DNA from: Amaranthus tricolor | Taxonomy: Eukaryota; Streptophyta; Magnoliopsida; Caryophyllales; Amaranthaceae | Assembly (NCBI RefSeq): GCF_026212465.1 | Contig: NC_080052.1 | Span: 31,916,326 to 31,980,325, forward strand | Length of the DNA stretch: 64,000 bases | Direction: 5' to 3' | Shown: one piece after another, positions 36,789 through 47,276 of the stretch | Layout: each line of letters begins with the position of its first letter | How positions within the stretch are numbered: the first letter of the stretch is position 1 | Translations under genes and position numbers: made by a program | Notes under the pieces: model-generated | The model's database searches: none | Seen by the model: only the letters and a program-made list of their open reading frames with translations | What the model was told of the DNA's origin: nothing

Positions 36789-38899
36789 TTATTTATTTTT
36801 TTATTATAAACCTTGTTTCATTTCATAGAAAGAGACTTTACAGGAAGTTGGTGGGGAGTTGAGCAATAAACTGGGAACCCACACCCTTTTGGATACAAAA
36901 AGCTAGACTCTAAAAAATATATGCCCTAGACTTGGTGCTGCCTGAGTTACTCAAAGAGAAAAAACCAATCCTTGCTAACAAGTCGAGAGCATCTTCACCT
37001 AGCTCTCCAAAGGCGGAGAAAGCAAAAGGGATGAATTTGTAACAATTCTCTTCACACTTCGCAGTGTATTTTTTCCTCTTTCTTTCTGCAACATTGGCTA
37101 AAAAAACTTCAGGTGCCCATGAAGTAACTCCTGTGCCAGCAAAGGGCGAGCCTTCGATGACATCCATACATGCATCTTTTCCATGTAGCCAATTGAAAAG
37201 AAGGATATCCACAGGTTTAAGATCTTTCCTTGCCTCTGAATAGAATCCCAACAACGCCTCCTTTCGCACGGAATTCCCAGCTTTGCAACAGATATGTACA
37301 AGCATGTCCCGAACCTAATTGTGCCGAAACTTCATGCCTATCTCGCTGGAACAATGTACTGCGTGGTCCCCCCATTTATCCATTTTGGGATTGTTGCAGC
37401 TCGGGCATAGACTACCTTCGGCGAATAAGGGAATAGCGAGCCGATAACATAAAACAGACCGATATTGACGATGATTCATTTTCTGCCCTAAGCCCTCAAT
37501 AGGGATAGTTAGTAGAAAGTCCTGGGCGTGTGGTTCTCAAGTGGAGCTAAGAATGGCGACTTGTCTTGGGGTGAGCCTATAACTAGACGCAAGGCTTTTT
37601 CTCAACAACATCAAAATAAGCCCCTGCCAGCTTTTTCATCATATGGGGGGCAGCGGGTTTCATCATTGAAAGAAAGAGCGTTGGTGCCACAAAGAACCCG
37701 AAAGAGACCAAGAGCACGTTCAAAAGTCGGACCCAGGGAAGGAATATCACTGTTAGCCAAGATCTTAGCTTGGAGCGAACTGGTTTGAAGACGAGAAGCA
37801 AGGAAAGCTTAGTTAATAACATCGCCTGCCGAGTAGATGCCAAACTCACCCCTCTTAATGGGGAGGGTAGCTAACCTCCATTGCCACTCCCCAAAACCCG
37901 ACCCAAAGGCTGTGACAATCTTCTCTAAAGAAGAGCGCAAAGCAAGATCAAACTGGACCTGTGCGTCCCCTAACCAATCTGAAGGGCAAGTCCTCAACGC
38001 ATAAAATAGCCTTCCTACCCCAGCACAATAGCAAAGAAGGAGAAGCTCACATTATGGATCACGGAGTTTGCTAACAGCTGTCATGAGCTCAATGGTTTTA
38101 GAAACCATCTTTAGAGAAAAACCACGTCAAAAGCTTTGATCAGTACTCACCGGCCCACCAAGAAGTTTCACCCCTGCACAAGGGCGAGATATGTGAGGTG
38201 GGAAAACCCCGTCCTCTCTGCTCATGGTGTCCTCCCTAGGCCAGAAAAGTTCAGTCTTATCCAGATTGAGAAATAAACTACGAGATGGCCCTTCCTCCTT
38301 AGTAATGTTTAAGGCCTTGGCGACCATAAGGGTCTCTCCTACAATAGTGCCATCATCAAGATACCGAGCCTGGAGGTTAAGCTTACAAGACTGATGAATT
38401 TTCAAGACGGGGAAAAAGGAGAGGGCTTATGGGGTCACCTTGTTGAACACCTTGGTAGGACCAGAGAATAGAGTTACCATAATATAGCCAAGCAGGTTGG
38501 GAATAAAAAAACTCCACCCAAGGAGCAAGGGAGGGGCATTGTATCCTTGTTTCAAATAACATGACACTTCTATCAACTAAGTTGAAAGCATTTTAAAAGT
38601 CCACCAAGAGTATGGAGATACCAACATCACCCTTGCATTCAACAAGTCAGTTAACAGAATGAAGAATAGCCTCACCATCCCCTTGTGTGCTGACTCCAAA
38701 CTGAAAATCTTCAAAATAGGTGTGCAAGGTTTTCCCAACAACAGAAGCGCCAACCTTAGAAACAAGCCTCTGCCACACCATACCAACCGCAATAGGACGA
38801 ATATCACCCCCTGGCTTAACCAATGGGGTAAGCGTTGCACTTGCTAATAAACCCCCGAGCACACTAGGACACTTACCACCCAAAAGCAGATTAACAACC

Positions 38900-38960
<61 letters not shown>

Positions 38961-41900
38961 TATTATTATTATTATTGTAAGAGTGCATAGAAACAAAAAA
39001 AAAAAGCCTAAGAAAGAAAGAGAGATGCTGATTCATGCAGTTGCCTAACTAATTTTCATGGTTTCTCCCTATTTGCTCGCCATGGCTGCAGCAGATGCTA
39101 GGTTAAAATCGCCTGGAATGAAACGAATTTAATATACATGGAGAAGAATTAAATGTACAAATTCAGTTCTAAATATCAATAATTGTCCATAGTTAAAAAG
39201 TATAAAAAATTGATATTAATTAAATTTACATTGAGATGAATTAGACAATATCTTACTTGTTTTTATTTTAACATCTAGTCTAGATTAAGATAAAATTCAA
39301 ATTGAGCAATAAAACTCTCAACACATATGAAAAAGTTTTTTAAAAAAATAACATTCCCTTCAAATTAAACCTGGTTTTAAATTGGAATTTCGCACTTCTT
39401 GATCGATCATACCGTTGCATTACAGATTGCAGATATTGATGGGTCGTTACTCAAATCCACGAGTTAGTCGTCGTCATGAATGCTAGCAGGCAGAAGTCCC
39501 ATGTTTGATGGTGATTAATCCAGCTGATGATCATTCCTCTGATCGTTATCTAGGGCTTCCCTTACAAGTGACGACAGGTTACAAAATGGGCATACGGAAT
39601 TTGAAAATATTGCGGGATTACATTGATCCTGGACTAATTTTGAAGTTGATTCCATTCTACTTGGGTTATATGTATTTGGTAAGGATTTCATTCGGGCGTC
39701 GAGATTCATGGAAAGCAAAGGAGTGGGATCAATTTCGACGTATTATTATGGTTAATTTTATGGGTCCAGCAATTATTGTAAATGGGCAGAGTCGTGAAAG
39801 GAGAATAAAAATAAGAGATGTGTATTTGGACGCAGATTATTCACAGGATTTAGGATGCAAGAACTCCATGCTCGTTTAGCCTCTCATCTCACTCAAAACC
39901 AAATTGTTGCAGGTATCATACTATTAATCTTTCTACTTATATTATATCATTATTTTGTAGATGATTGCTTTGAAGTTGAGTCGTCGTTTCGTCATCCCCG
40001 CTATTTGCTTCTGAATATTATCTCATTTCTTTTGACATGTATAATCATGTATTAGTTTCGATGCTATAATTAGTAGTAACCTTAATTATAATTAAAAATG
40101 TAATTGTTATAACATCTCTTTTTCTCGAGCCGAGTGAATCCTTGGCCCCATCTTCCTTAATGGGTTGTTGCCTCCCGTCTTTTCCCAAACCTTGATCATA
40201 GTAACCTTTGGGGGGGCGGGGGGGATCTTAATGGATACTTTAAGTAAGGATTTAAAATGCTCATTGTTGAATGAAGTTCCTCTTATATTTATATTTTACA
40301 GGATGATGATGCTGTAAATGCGGAGGCATTTATTAACAAAGCATCTTTCCTGGTCAGCAGTAGTCAAAATGAAGTGTTGAATCTTCAATATAAGGTTCAC
40401 AGTTTTCTCCCGAGTCAAAGCTGGTTTTTAACTGTAATTGAGCGTTTTCTAAAGCATCATGTCTATATTTATGCATAGGTTTGTTATGCGAGGATCTTAG
40501 ACTTGAAAAGGAAGTTCTTGGAAGCAGCCCTACGATACTACGACATATCACAAATTGAGAAGCGGCAAATTGGAGATGAGTATGTGTAGACCACTATTTT
40601 TTCATAAATTAGTTTCACTTTGTCTTGTACAACCCTCTAATAGGTACATTTTTTTTAACGATTTATGATATTCTATTTGATGGGCTAGGTGTACATGCTA
40701 AGTATCTAACTGAATTTTGCAGTTGGGAAAGATTATTTTTATTAAGGGATATTATATATGATAGCACTCAATTTTGGTGAAACACGATATGCAACATTTT
40801 TTTTAGTTTTGTCCACATTTTAGCATTAAACTGTTATCCTTGTTCCCGTTAGAGAAGCTCAACAACCTCTAGTTTAGGACCCTAGACGCAGAAATATGGA
40901 CGCCCACTGTAGAAATGAAGATAAAAACAACCAAGGAATAGAAGAACATGAATTGAAAGTTTATTATTATTGAATACCAAGAAGTCTTCGAGTGACTTCC
41001 AAACTCCTAAACAATGTTTACTTATTCTAATCTCATGACAAGATGCAATACCCCTTCCCTCAAGACTATATTTACAAAGGGGAAGCAAAATCTAATACAG
41101 ATTCCAAAACTAAATTAAACAATACAAATAGAAAATAAACCATTAGCTCAAAAGACCAAACTACCCTTACTCAACCTTGTGCCTCTTTCTTCTGATGTAC
41201 ACAACGCAAAGGAGGTGGAGTCACGTGAGTTATATCATAAACTTGTACACTAATTAACTTCGTAACATTTAATAAGGCAAAACTTTGTGTTATCAGTTAA
41301 TTGTATTAAAATTAATGATAATTTGTATTTATTGTGAGTGGTCTCATATGGAATAACAAATTTATAAATCAAAAAGTTTATCCCATAATCATCATGCTCC
41401 CATCTAGAAACATTTGAACAAGCAGTATAAGTATGCCAAAATAATACAAAGTACCAAAGACTATTTGAAGATTTAATTGTCAGTACTATTGAACCTTTTG
41501 GGCTCGTGTTTTAAGTTGAAGCTCTGTATCAAACAGCCGAAAAAAGAAAATAAAATCTATAGAAAAAGCTTGAAAATGGGGAGGTGGGGGTGGTGGAGTT
41601 TGGTGGGCACGGGGTGGTGGAAAGAGTGGGGGAGGATGGTAAACGCTTTCCTTTATTTTGATTTTCATAAATTCAAATACCAGAAAAAAGAAAAATATAA
41701 AAAGTTGACGAAATCTTAACGGAATATGCCAATTAATGATTTTTGCCACCATATAGACAACATAGTTTTTGTGCTACCATGTGGACAAAATTTTAAAATT
41801 GCTACATCTCGTGTTTCGCCAAGGTTGAGTGCTATCATGTGGAATATCCATTATTTAAAAGAGGGAAAACAGTTCCCTTTCTCCTTCATCTAACCCTTTA

Positions 41901-44900
41901 TCCAATTGAGGGGACTTATTCCCCTTCCTTTCTCTTTGTTTCTTCTTATTCAAGTATAATGCAAAAGAAGCGAGAGACAAATGGAAATGTATTGGAGAGG
42001 AACATGGTTGTGAGGACTCAAGAAGAAAGGAGTGAATGAAAGAATTGACTATGGAGAGGAAATGTGCCTTTGCTTTGTCGCAAAAAGAATATATTTTTCT
42101 CCGTTGGCAATAAATGTTTTCCACCATCTTTAATTCATGTATAGGCACTAAAAAGAACATACTTTGAAGACAAACATCTGTTGTCATCTGTGCCATTGAG
42201 TTCTTGTTGCTTGAAGCCTTTTTACATTGACTCTCATTATTAGGAGGTGGGGGAGAAGTTGAAAGTTTGAGAATTTAGGAGCTTTTTGATACTTGGAGTA
42301 AGTTAACCGAAGCTTTGCATATTTCATTAACCTAAGGGAAATCGATGAAGCAGCACTAGAGCAGGCTCTCTCAGCTGCGGTCACCTGCACAATATTGGCT
42401 GGTGCTGGGCCGCAACGTTCTCGGGTTTTGGCTACTTTGTACAAGGTATGTGCTTTTTGTTGGAGAGTGTCTAGTTTGCTCTTGATGATGCTCAAGTATT
42501 GAACATTTTACAGGATGAACGTTGCTCAAAGTTGAAGGTTTATCCGATTTTACAAAAGGTTATTTCTATTTTCTCTGTGAAATAACAGTTTTGATATCAT
42601 CTGTCAGTACTCAGTAGGTTGATTTTTTTCAATTTGAGTTATATCTGATTTTTCAGGTGTACCTGGAAAGGATTCTGAGAAAGCCTGAGATTGATGCATT
42701 TGTTGAAGAATTGAAACCACATCAGGTTAAACTACATGATCCTTGTAATCTTTATTTCCTACATACTATGTATACCTTTGGGGTTAAATCATCTTTGGAG
42801 TACTTACACTACTTAATATTTCAACAGAAAGCACTTCTACCTGACAACTTTACTGTGCTGGACCGAGCAATGATTGAGCACAATCTCCTAAGTGCTAGTA
42901 AACTTTACACAAACATAAGGTGATTGATCCCACTTAATATACTATTATGCAATGCCATTAAGTGACTCTCAACTACTAGGGTTTGGGTGAGTCATTTGCA
43001 ACTTGCAAGCAATCTTAACCTTGTGATTATAAGGAGTCTTTTTATGATCTATTATTGATAGCAAACATCATTGACAAATCTATGTAAATAAGAAGTGCTT
43101 ATAATTTAATGACTCATATTAATGGACACATTGCTTTGATGAATTCGGATGTTGTTGCCTTTTTCAGATAATGACCATAAACTTATCTTCTTTCTGTTCA
43201 TCTTGTAGCTTTGATGAATTGGGCACGTTGCTTGGAATTCCTCCACACAAGGTTTATTTCTTCCTCTCTTCAGCATACTCTGACATGTTGTCATTTGTCT
43301 CTCTTATTTTAGTATTCTATATTACTTTATTGTTGGCCACTTGGCTTTGCTGCTTGTGGATATGATTTCTTTCTATCAGCAAGATTGTATTTGGTCTGGG
43401 TGTCTGGCTAACGTTTTGCGTAGCGGACTTCAACAACTGTTTTTGGTTATTCTATCTTGTATATTTATGTGGCGTAATGGTAGTGTTATTGAATTTTTTG
43501 GGTATTCCTTAAGATTCTGCCATCTTAAGATTCTTGAACTGCAATGTATGTAAGAGGACTTCTGAACTTGTCCTCAGTTCTTAGTTTCTTTCAAATAATT
43601 TCCTATTGCTATGTACCATTGGCCCTTTTCAGTCTACGAATGACAACGGACTGATCGTTTATGCCATTCTTGAATCTTTTGCGTCTACATCGATTTACTA
43701 GTTCTTCCCTTCACTTGGACATCAAGAGGGATTCACCCTGGAGTTGAGCAATATTGAATTTGTCTACCAGATCTGTTGGATTTTTAAAGTTTCTTGCTGT
43801 ATGCAAGTATTTTTTAACCTTTTGTTATATATCTTTCACTTTTCAGAGATATTAATGATTATCACTGGGTACTTGGATTGGTCTTCCTTGAACTTTGGTT
43901 AATGTGTTCAGGCTCTTTGGACACCAGTGCTTGTTAATGCTTTGAACTATTTTCCTTTGTTTCCTTGTATAGTTATATACTTATCTTACAAAAACGTTGT
44001 GGTATGCCTTTGAATTTTAGAAGTTTTGGTTTTGCTTATGCAGGCAGAGAAAATTGCTTCAAAGATGATATGTGAAGATCGAATGAGGGGCTCAATTGAT
44101 CAGGTATGTGGTAGATTAGATTGGCCAATTGGTTGAGCATTCTTGGTGGGCAGGAAATGTGATCATTTTTAAAGCTTGTCTACAATATTAGGGATTAAAT
44201 TGCGGTTCTTGTAAAACAAAAAACTTATAGCATAATCATTTTGTCTTTAATATCAATCTGGACATAATCAATTCTGGAAAATTTCGTGGAGGTAGGGAGA
44301 TTGCTGCTTCAGATTGTTAAACCTAAGGATATTCTATAGCAATCATTGCTATGTATTCCAATATTTTGACTTAAGATGACATCAACCATGTGTTTCGTGT
44401 CTACTTAGAATATAACATTTTGACATATGATCATACAAGTAACATATAATTTGATGTGTCCTTGTGGTCCGAAGAGTTCTACGAACTATAATTGCAGATT
44501 AACCCTAGAGCGCCTTTTAAATCCTGACTTGAATCTGGTTCAATTATACATAAATATTTCTTTATCCAGTTATGATGTGTTTCTTGTTATCTTCTTGATT
44601 ATGCTTGTGGTTGAAATGTTCATATCACAGGTGGAAGCTGTTATACATTTTGAAGATGACACAGAGGAACTGCAACAGTGGGACCAACAGGTAATGTATT
44701 TCTAATCTGTGACGAGTATTATGATGAGACTTAAAATTTAGAAATCAATTCTTAGAATATAGTTTAGATTTGGGCCACGATGATTTTATGATTGTAGTCT
44801 TTGTCCAAGACGATCTGTTTCCTTGATCTTTGTCTTAGTTTCTATTTCATTGAAAGCTTTCCCCCATATTCTTTTGAGAGACAAATTATGAGCCAATTTT

Positions 44901-45859
44901 AAATTATCCTCAATATATTCTCATCACCTCTTTCAAGACTTTTATCCACTGGAAATTTTGCTATAGTTATGCAAGTGTATGATTTTATGAATGTCAAGTT
45001 TTATACTGTGTGACTTCATTGTTCATAAGAGATGTTTTCTCTTAAGTTTAGCATAAATATTTTTTGTGTCTCTAGGCTTAGCTATCTATTTTATGCGTAT
45101 GCGTACACTCAGAGGCAAAGCCAAGATTTAAATTTAGCGAGGGGCCAAATTGTTGATATACTAGCAAATTATTTTCTATATAAAAACTAATTAAACTATA
45201 AAAATTTTAATATTATATACAATGAAATGAACTTGAATCATAGCAAAAATTATAATCAACAAATGGAGCTGAAACTTTTCTATTATTATCCTTTTTGAAA
45301 AAGCCAAGTCTTTTTGACTCTAGATATTTGTCTAGTAAGTCTCCAAAAAACACTATAAAAATTAAGATAGCAAATAAAATATAAACATACACTAAAAGGG
45401 TGAATTTGAAATTACGAAGGAAAGATTAATAACATTTATAATATAAATTAGGATTTGATCCCTTAACCTTAAATTACAAATGTGTTACTCTAACCATTGA
45501 GCTATAGTAATTTTTGATATATTTTTATACTCTTTAAACTCTATATATTAAATTAGTAGGGGGGCTAAAGCTAAAAATACAAAAGACTACATTTTCGACG
45601 AGGGGGCCGGGCCTCCACCGGCCGCCCATGTAGCTTCACCAATGCGTACACTTCCCAACTTGGAGACTCAATTTTTCATTGTGGGAAGGCTGAAGGCCTG
45701 AAGGGTGGAAATACTGTATTAGGACTTGTCAGTACATAGGGTTTCACATAATTTATTTAATGCTGCTTGTGTAAAACACTGCAGATTGTTGGCCTATGTC
45801 AAGCTCTTAATGGTATCCTGGATGGTATGGCTAAGAAAGGTTATCAGATCCCTGTTTGA
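32949..45859 (+). CDS. CSN4: COP9 signalosome complex subunit 4
   Basis: Subunit of the COP9 signalosome, which removes NEDD8/RUB from cullin-RING ligases in the nucleus; in plants it is needed for repression of photomorphogenesis (COP8 in Arabidopsis). Fourteen coding exons: 32949-33078, 33172-33323, 35035-35138, 35271-35331, 40302-40394, 40479-40579, 42337-42445, 42514-42558, 42657-42725, 42828-42919, 43209-43251, 44044-44103, 44631-44690, 45785-45859. They join in frame to 397 residues, the family's length. Landmarks: SASAIGDQRQKIEQY at the N-terminus, DDVPLVVSRQLLQTFALELG, AAVTCTILAGAGPQRSRVLA, then the PCI region with LDRAMIEHNLLSASKLY, and VIHFEDDTEELQQWDQQ near the end. Introns are swollen by mobile elements (about 1.7, 5.0, 1.8 and 1.1 kb) but every exon is intact. 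Confidence 0.96.
33825..34340 (-). mobile_element. Degraded RTE-type LINE 3' end in CSN4 intron 2
   Basis: From memory, phrases such as CTTTCTCCCAAAATGTTAGGGTC, ATTGTTGGTCTTCCTTGCC, TGCCCAACCATCTTAAACGA and CATTTTGATCCATAAAGTAGCA resemble the reverse complement of the last part of the reverse transcriptase and the 3' end of plant RTE-class LINEs. The frames are broken throughout. Assignment is by pattern memory only. Confidence 0.45.
35530..36722. repeat. Left arm of the CSN4-intron palindrome
   Basis: Inverted partner of 39010-40215. Outer border near CTCGCCCATAGGAAACTTGATC; inner match ends after TCAGCGTCTCTTT. The open frames in it are mirrored in the other arm but differ mainly at amino-acid-changing positions, so they are probably not genes. 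Confidence 0.8.
36737..36786. repeat. (ATT)n microsatellite at the low-coordinate end of the RT relic
   Basis: Some 50 bp of ATT triplets directly inside the left arm. On the strand of the RT relic this is an (AAT)n tail downstream of its C-terminus. Confidence 0.9.
36910..38897 (-). pseudogene. Decayed reverse transcriptase with C-terminal nuclease-like region
   Basis: Minus-strand fragments in shifting frames. Fingers region 38840-38660: LTPLVKPGGDIRPIAVGMVWQ then TYFEDFQFGVSTQGDGEAILH. Palm at 38405-38127 with the catalytic box ARYLDDGTIVGE, then LFLNLDKTELFWPREDTMS and GVKLLGGPVS. At 37997-37809: GEWQWRLATLPIKRGEFGIYSAGDV. C-terminal part 37305-36910: GKDACMDVIEGSPFAGTGVTS and ERKRKKYTAKCEENCYKFIPF, whose spaced D, E and K residues suggest a restriction-like nuclease fold. 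This matches, from memory, a family of dispersed 'reverse transcriptase domain' proteins in plant genomes, unlike Ty1/Ty3 pol. Multiple frameshifts make it non-functional. Confidence 0.75.
38899..38977. repeat. (ATT)n microsatellite at the high-coordinate end of the RT relic
   Basis: About 75 bp of ATT triplets with one interruption (ACT). It has the same orientation on the plus strand as the tract at 36737, so the two are not part of the inverted arms. Confidence 0.9.
39010..40215. repeat. Right arm of the CSN4-intron palindrome
   Basis: Inverted partner of 35530-36722. The outer part runs into a G-rich stretch (CCTTTGGGGGGGCGGGGGGG at 40206-40225) that marks the approximate border, about 80 bp upstream of CSN4 exon 5. 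Confidence 0.8.
40747..41849. mobile_element. TIR element in CSN4 intron 6
   Basis: About 1.1 kb with ~100-bp imperfect inverted ends: left GGATATTATATATGATAGCACTCAA, right (reversed) GGATATTCCACATGATAGCACTCAA, each followed by GGTGAAACACGA or GGCGAAACACGA. The interior shows no transposase. The words ATGATAGCA/ATGGTAGCA link it to the foldback at 60220-60710, suggesting one family. Confidence 0.7.
45105..45655. mobile_element. Dispersed-repeat relic in CSN4 intron 13
   Basis: Starts near CAGAGGCAAAGCCAAGATTT and ends near GGGGGCCGGGCCTCCACCGGCC...GTAGCTTCACCAATG. Its ends are GC-rich islands in AT-rich intron, a layout seen in many plant dispersed repeats. The tRNA-like phrase TCTAACCATTGAGCTATAG (about 45492-45510) is too degenerate to call a tRNA or a SINE head. 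Confidence 0.4.
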
Positions 45860-47276
45860 TCAGCTTGTACTCCGTGCACAGTTGCTGAAAGAGACGCATT
45901 GAGGCATAAGACTTTTGCATGGCATTTTGAACAATTCTCGTCTCATAAATTGTAGATGCGCCTATTTCAGGATTTGCATATAATTGCAATCAGTCTCTTT
46001 GTCATTTCTCTCTCGTGATTAGCGTAAGGCTTTTCGGTTTTAGGAGCAAGGAGGTTCTAGATGTGGTGTATAAAAAACTGGCTTTATGGAGATGATTTTG
46101 AAGGATGCCATCAATGTTTTGCTAATGACAAATTTGCTGATACATGTGCATTATGGTAGACATGTTTTATACAAATAGTTCATTTGCAGTTTTGTCTTGT
46201 AAATCAAGCCTTGGGCTTTACTAGGTTGTGTAGGTATCAAAGTGATGAATTTCCAAATGAAATCCTTTCTATTAGGGAATTTTGAGGAACTCCAGATTAC
46301 TAAAAGATTGATTTGCAAATCAATATCAAGGTACTGTTAAAAGACAAATTATCGGCTAGTATTGTGGTTTTTGATGAATGATATTGAGTTGGAAAATCAT
46401 GAGTAGTTTAAATTGATTTTTTCCAGTTTTGTGTGCATCGTTCTGCCCCATTTGCTACTCAGATGGGAGTGCTTTAGCCTTTAGTTCTTTCACAGGCGAC
46501 ATGTCTTCTTGGCTATAACTTAATTATCGTTATAATATAATCCAATCAATATTGGCTTCTATAAAATTTTCTTTGCAACTTCCTTCGAAAGTTAACTTAA
46601 GCTAATTTAATTTGGTTTAAATTTATCAAGTTTGGTTCGATCTTATATCAATCGATCATAGTCAGTATTTAAGTTGAATTTAGCGCACTTAGGGTATTAT
46701 AATATTCAGTTTATGTTCATTTAAGCATGGTTAAAAGCCGTTATCTATGTATTATGATATGAATAAGATTACTAGAGAGATATGCTATATTGACTTACAT
46801 TCTATTTCTCAAGTAAAGGTTATTTAACTGATTGGTGAATATCAATATCTAAAACTGTTTTTCAAAGTATATTGATTTTGGTGGAGCTTATTATTAATAA
46901 ATAAATTAACACATGGAGTATAACCTAAACATACCAACCTAATTCTTACATCTTTCTATGGCTTGTAGTAGATGATAATTGAATTTCAGACAATAACTAT
47001 TCTAGCAAGACATTGTCTTTTAGTAAGACAACATTAAGAAAAATGCCATCCTCTTGTTCTACGCTTATAAAATAAAATAATTAAATAATTCTTTTATATA
47101 TTATAAAAAGAAATAAAAAACACAAACGAAAAGAAAAATTCTTTTATATTTTATAAAAGAAAAAAAAAAAACAAACGAAAAGAAAGAAAATCTTAAACCC
47201 CAAGGCTCCCAAGTCCTGAAAACCCATTTGTTCCGATTCTCTATCAACTCTACTCCAGAAACCTTGTTCTTCAGCA
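45860..47276. other. CSN4 3' UTR and intergenic DNA
   Basis: The first few hundred bases are probably 3' UTR. The rest is AT-rich without genes. Two similar A-rich blocks (near 47100-47150 and 47155-47190, each with ACAAACGAAAAGAAA) form a short direct repeat just before the next gene. Confidence 0.45.

Larger units (their letters stand above)
35530..40215. mobile_element. ~4.7-kb palindromic element in CSN4 intron 4
   Basis: Two inverted arms of about 1.2 kb (about 35530-36722 and 39010-40215) flank a ~2.3-kb core. Matching landmarks: GGAAGATGGGGCCAAGGATT on the left against AATCCTTGGCCCCATCTTCC on the right; AATACACATCTCTTATTTTTA against AAAATAAGAGATGTGTATTTG; CATCTGCAGCAGCCATGGCGAGC against GCTCGCCATGGCTGCAGCAGATG. 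Divergence is perhaps 10 percent by eye. The core holds a decayed reverse transcriptase between two ATT microsatellites. It could be a long-TIR DNA transposon (MULE type) that captured or was invaded by a retroelement, or an inverted duplication. Target duplications could not be identified. Confidence 0.75.

Noticed and set aside
35907..39879. Open frames in both palindrome arms (35907-36131 minus, 39505-39879 plus) encoding nearly the same protein
   Set aside because: The similarity follows from the arms being inverted copies. Differences between the two mostly change amino acids, so there is no sign of selection for protein.
41477..41752. Overlapping frames on both strands in CSN4 intron 6
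   Set aside because: They come from a G-rich low-complexity stretch inside a transposon-like element.
45462..45512. tRNA-like phrase GATCCCTTAACC...CTAACCATTGAGCTATAG
   Set aside because: Too degenerate and lacking paired arms; treated as part of a dispersed repeat.
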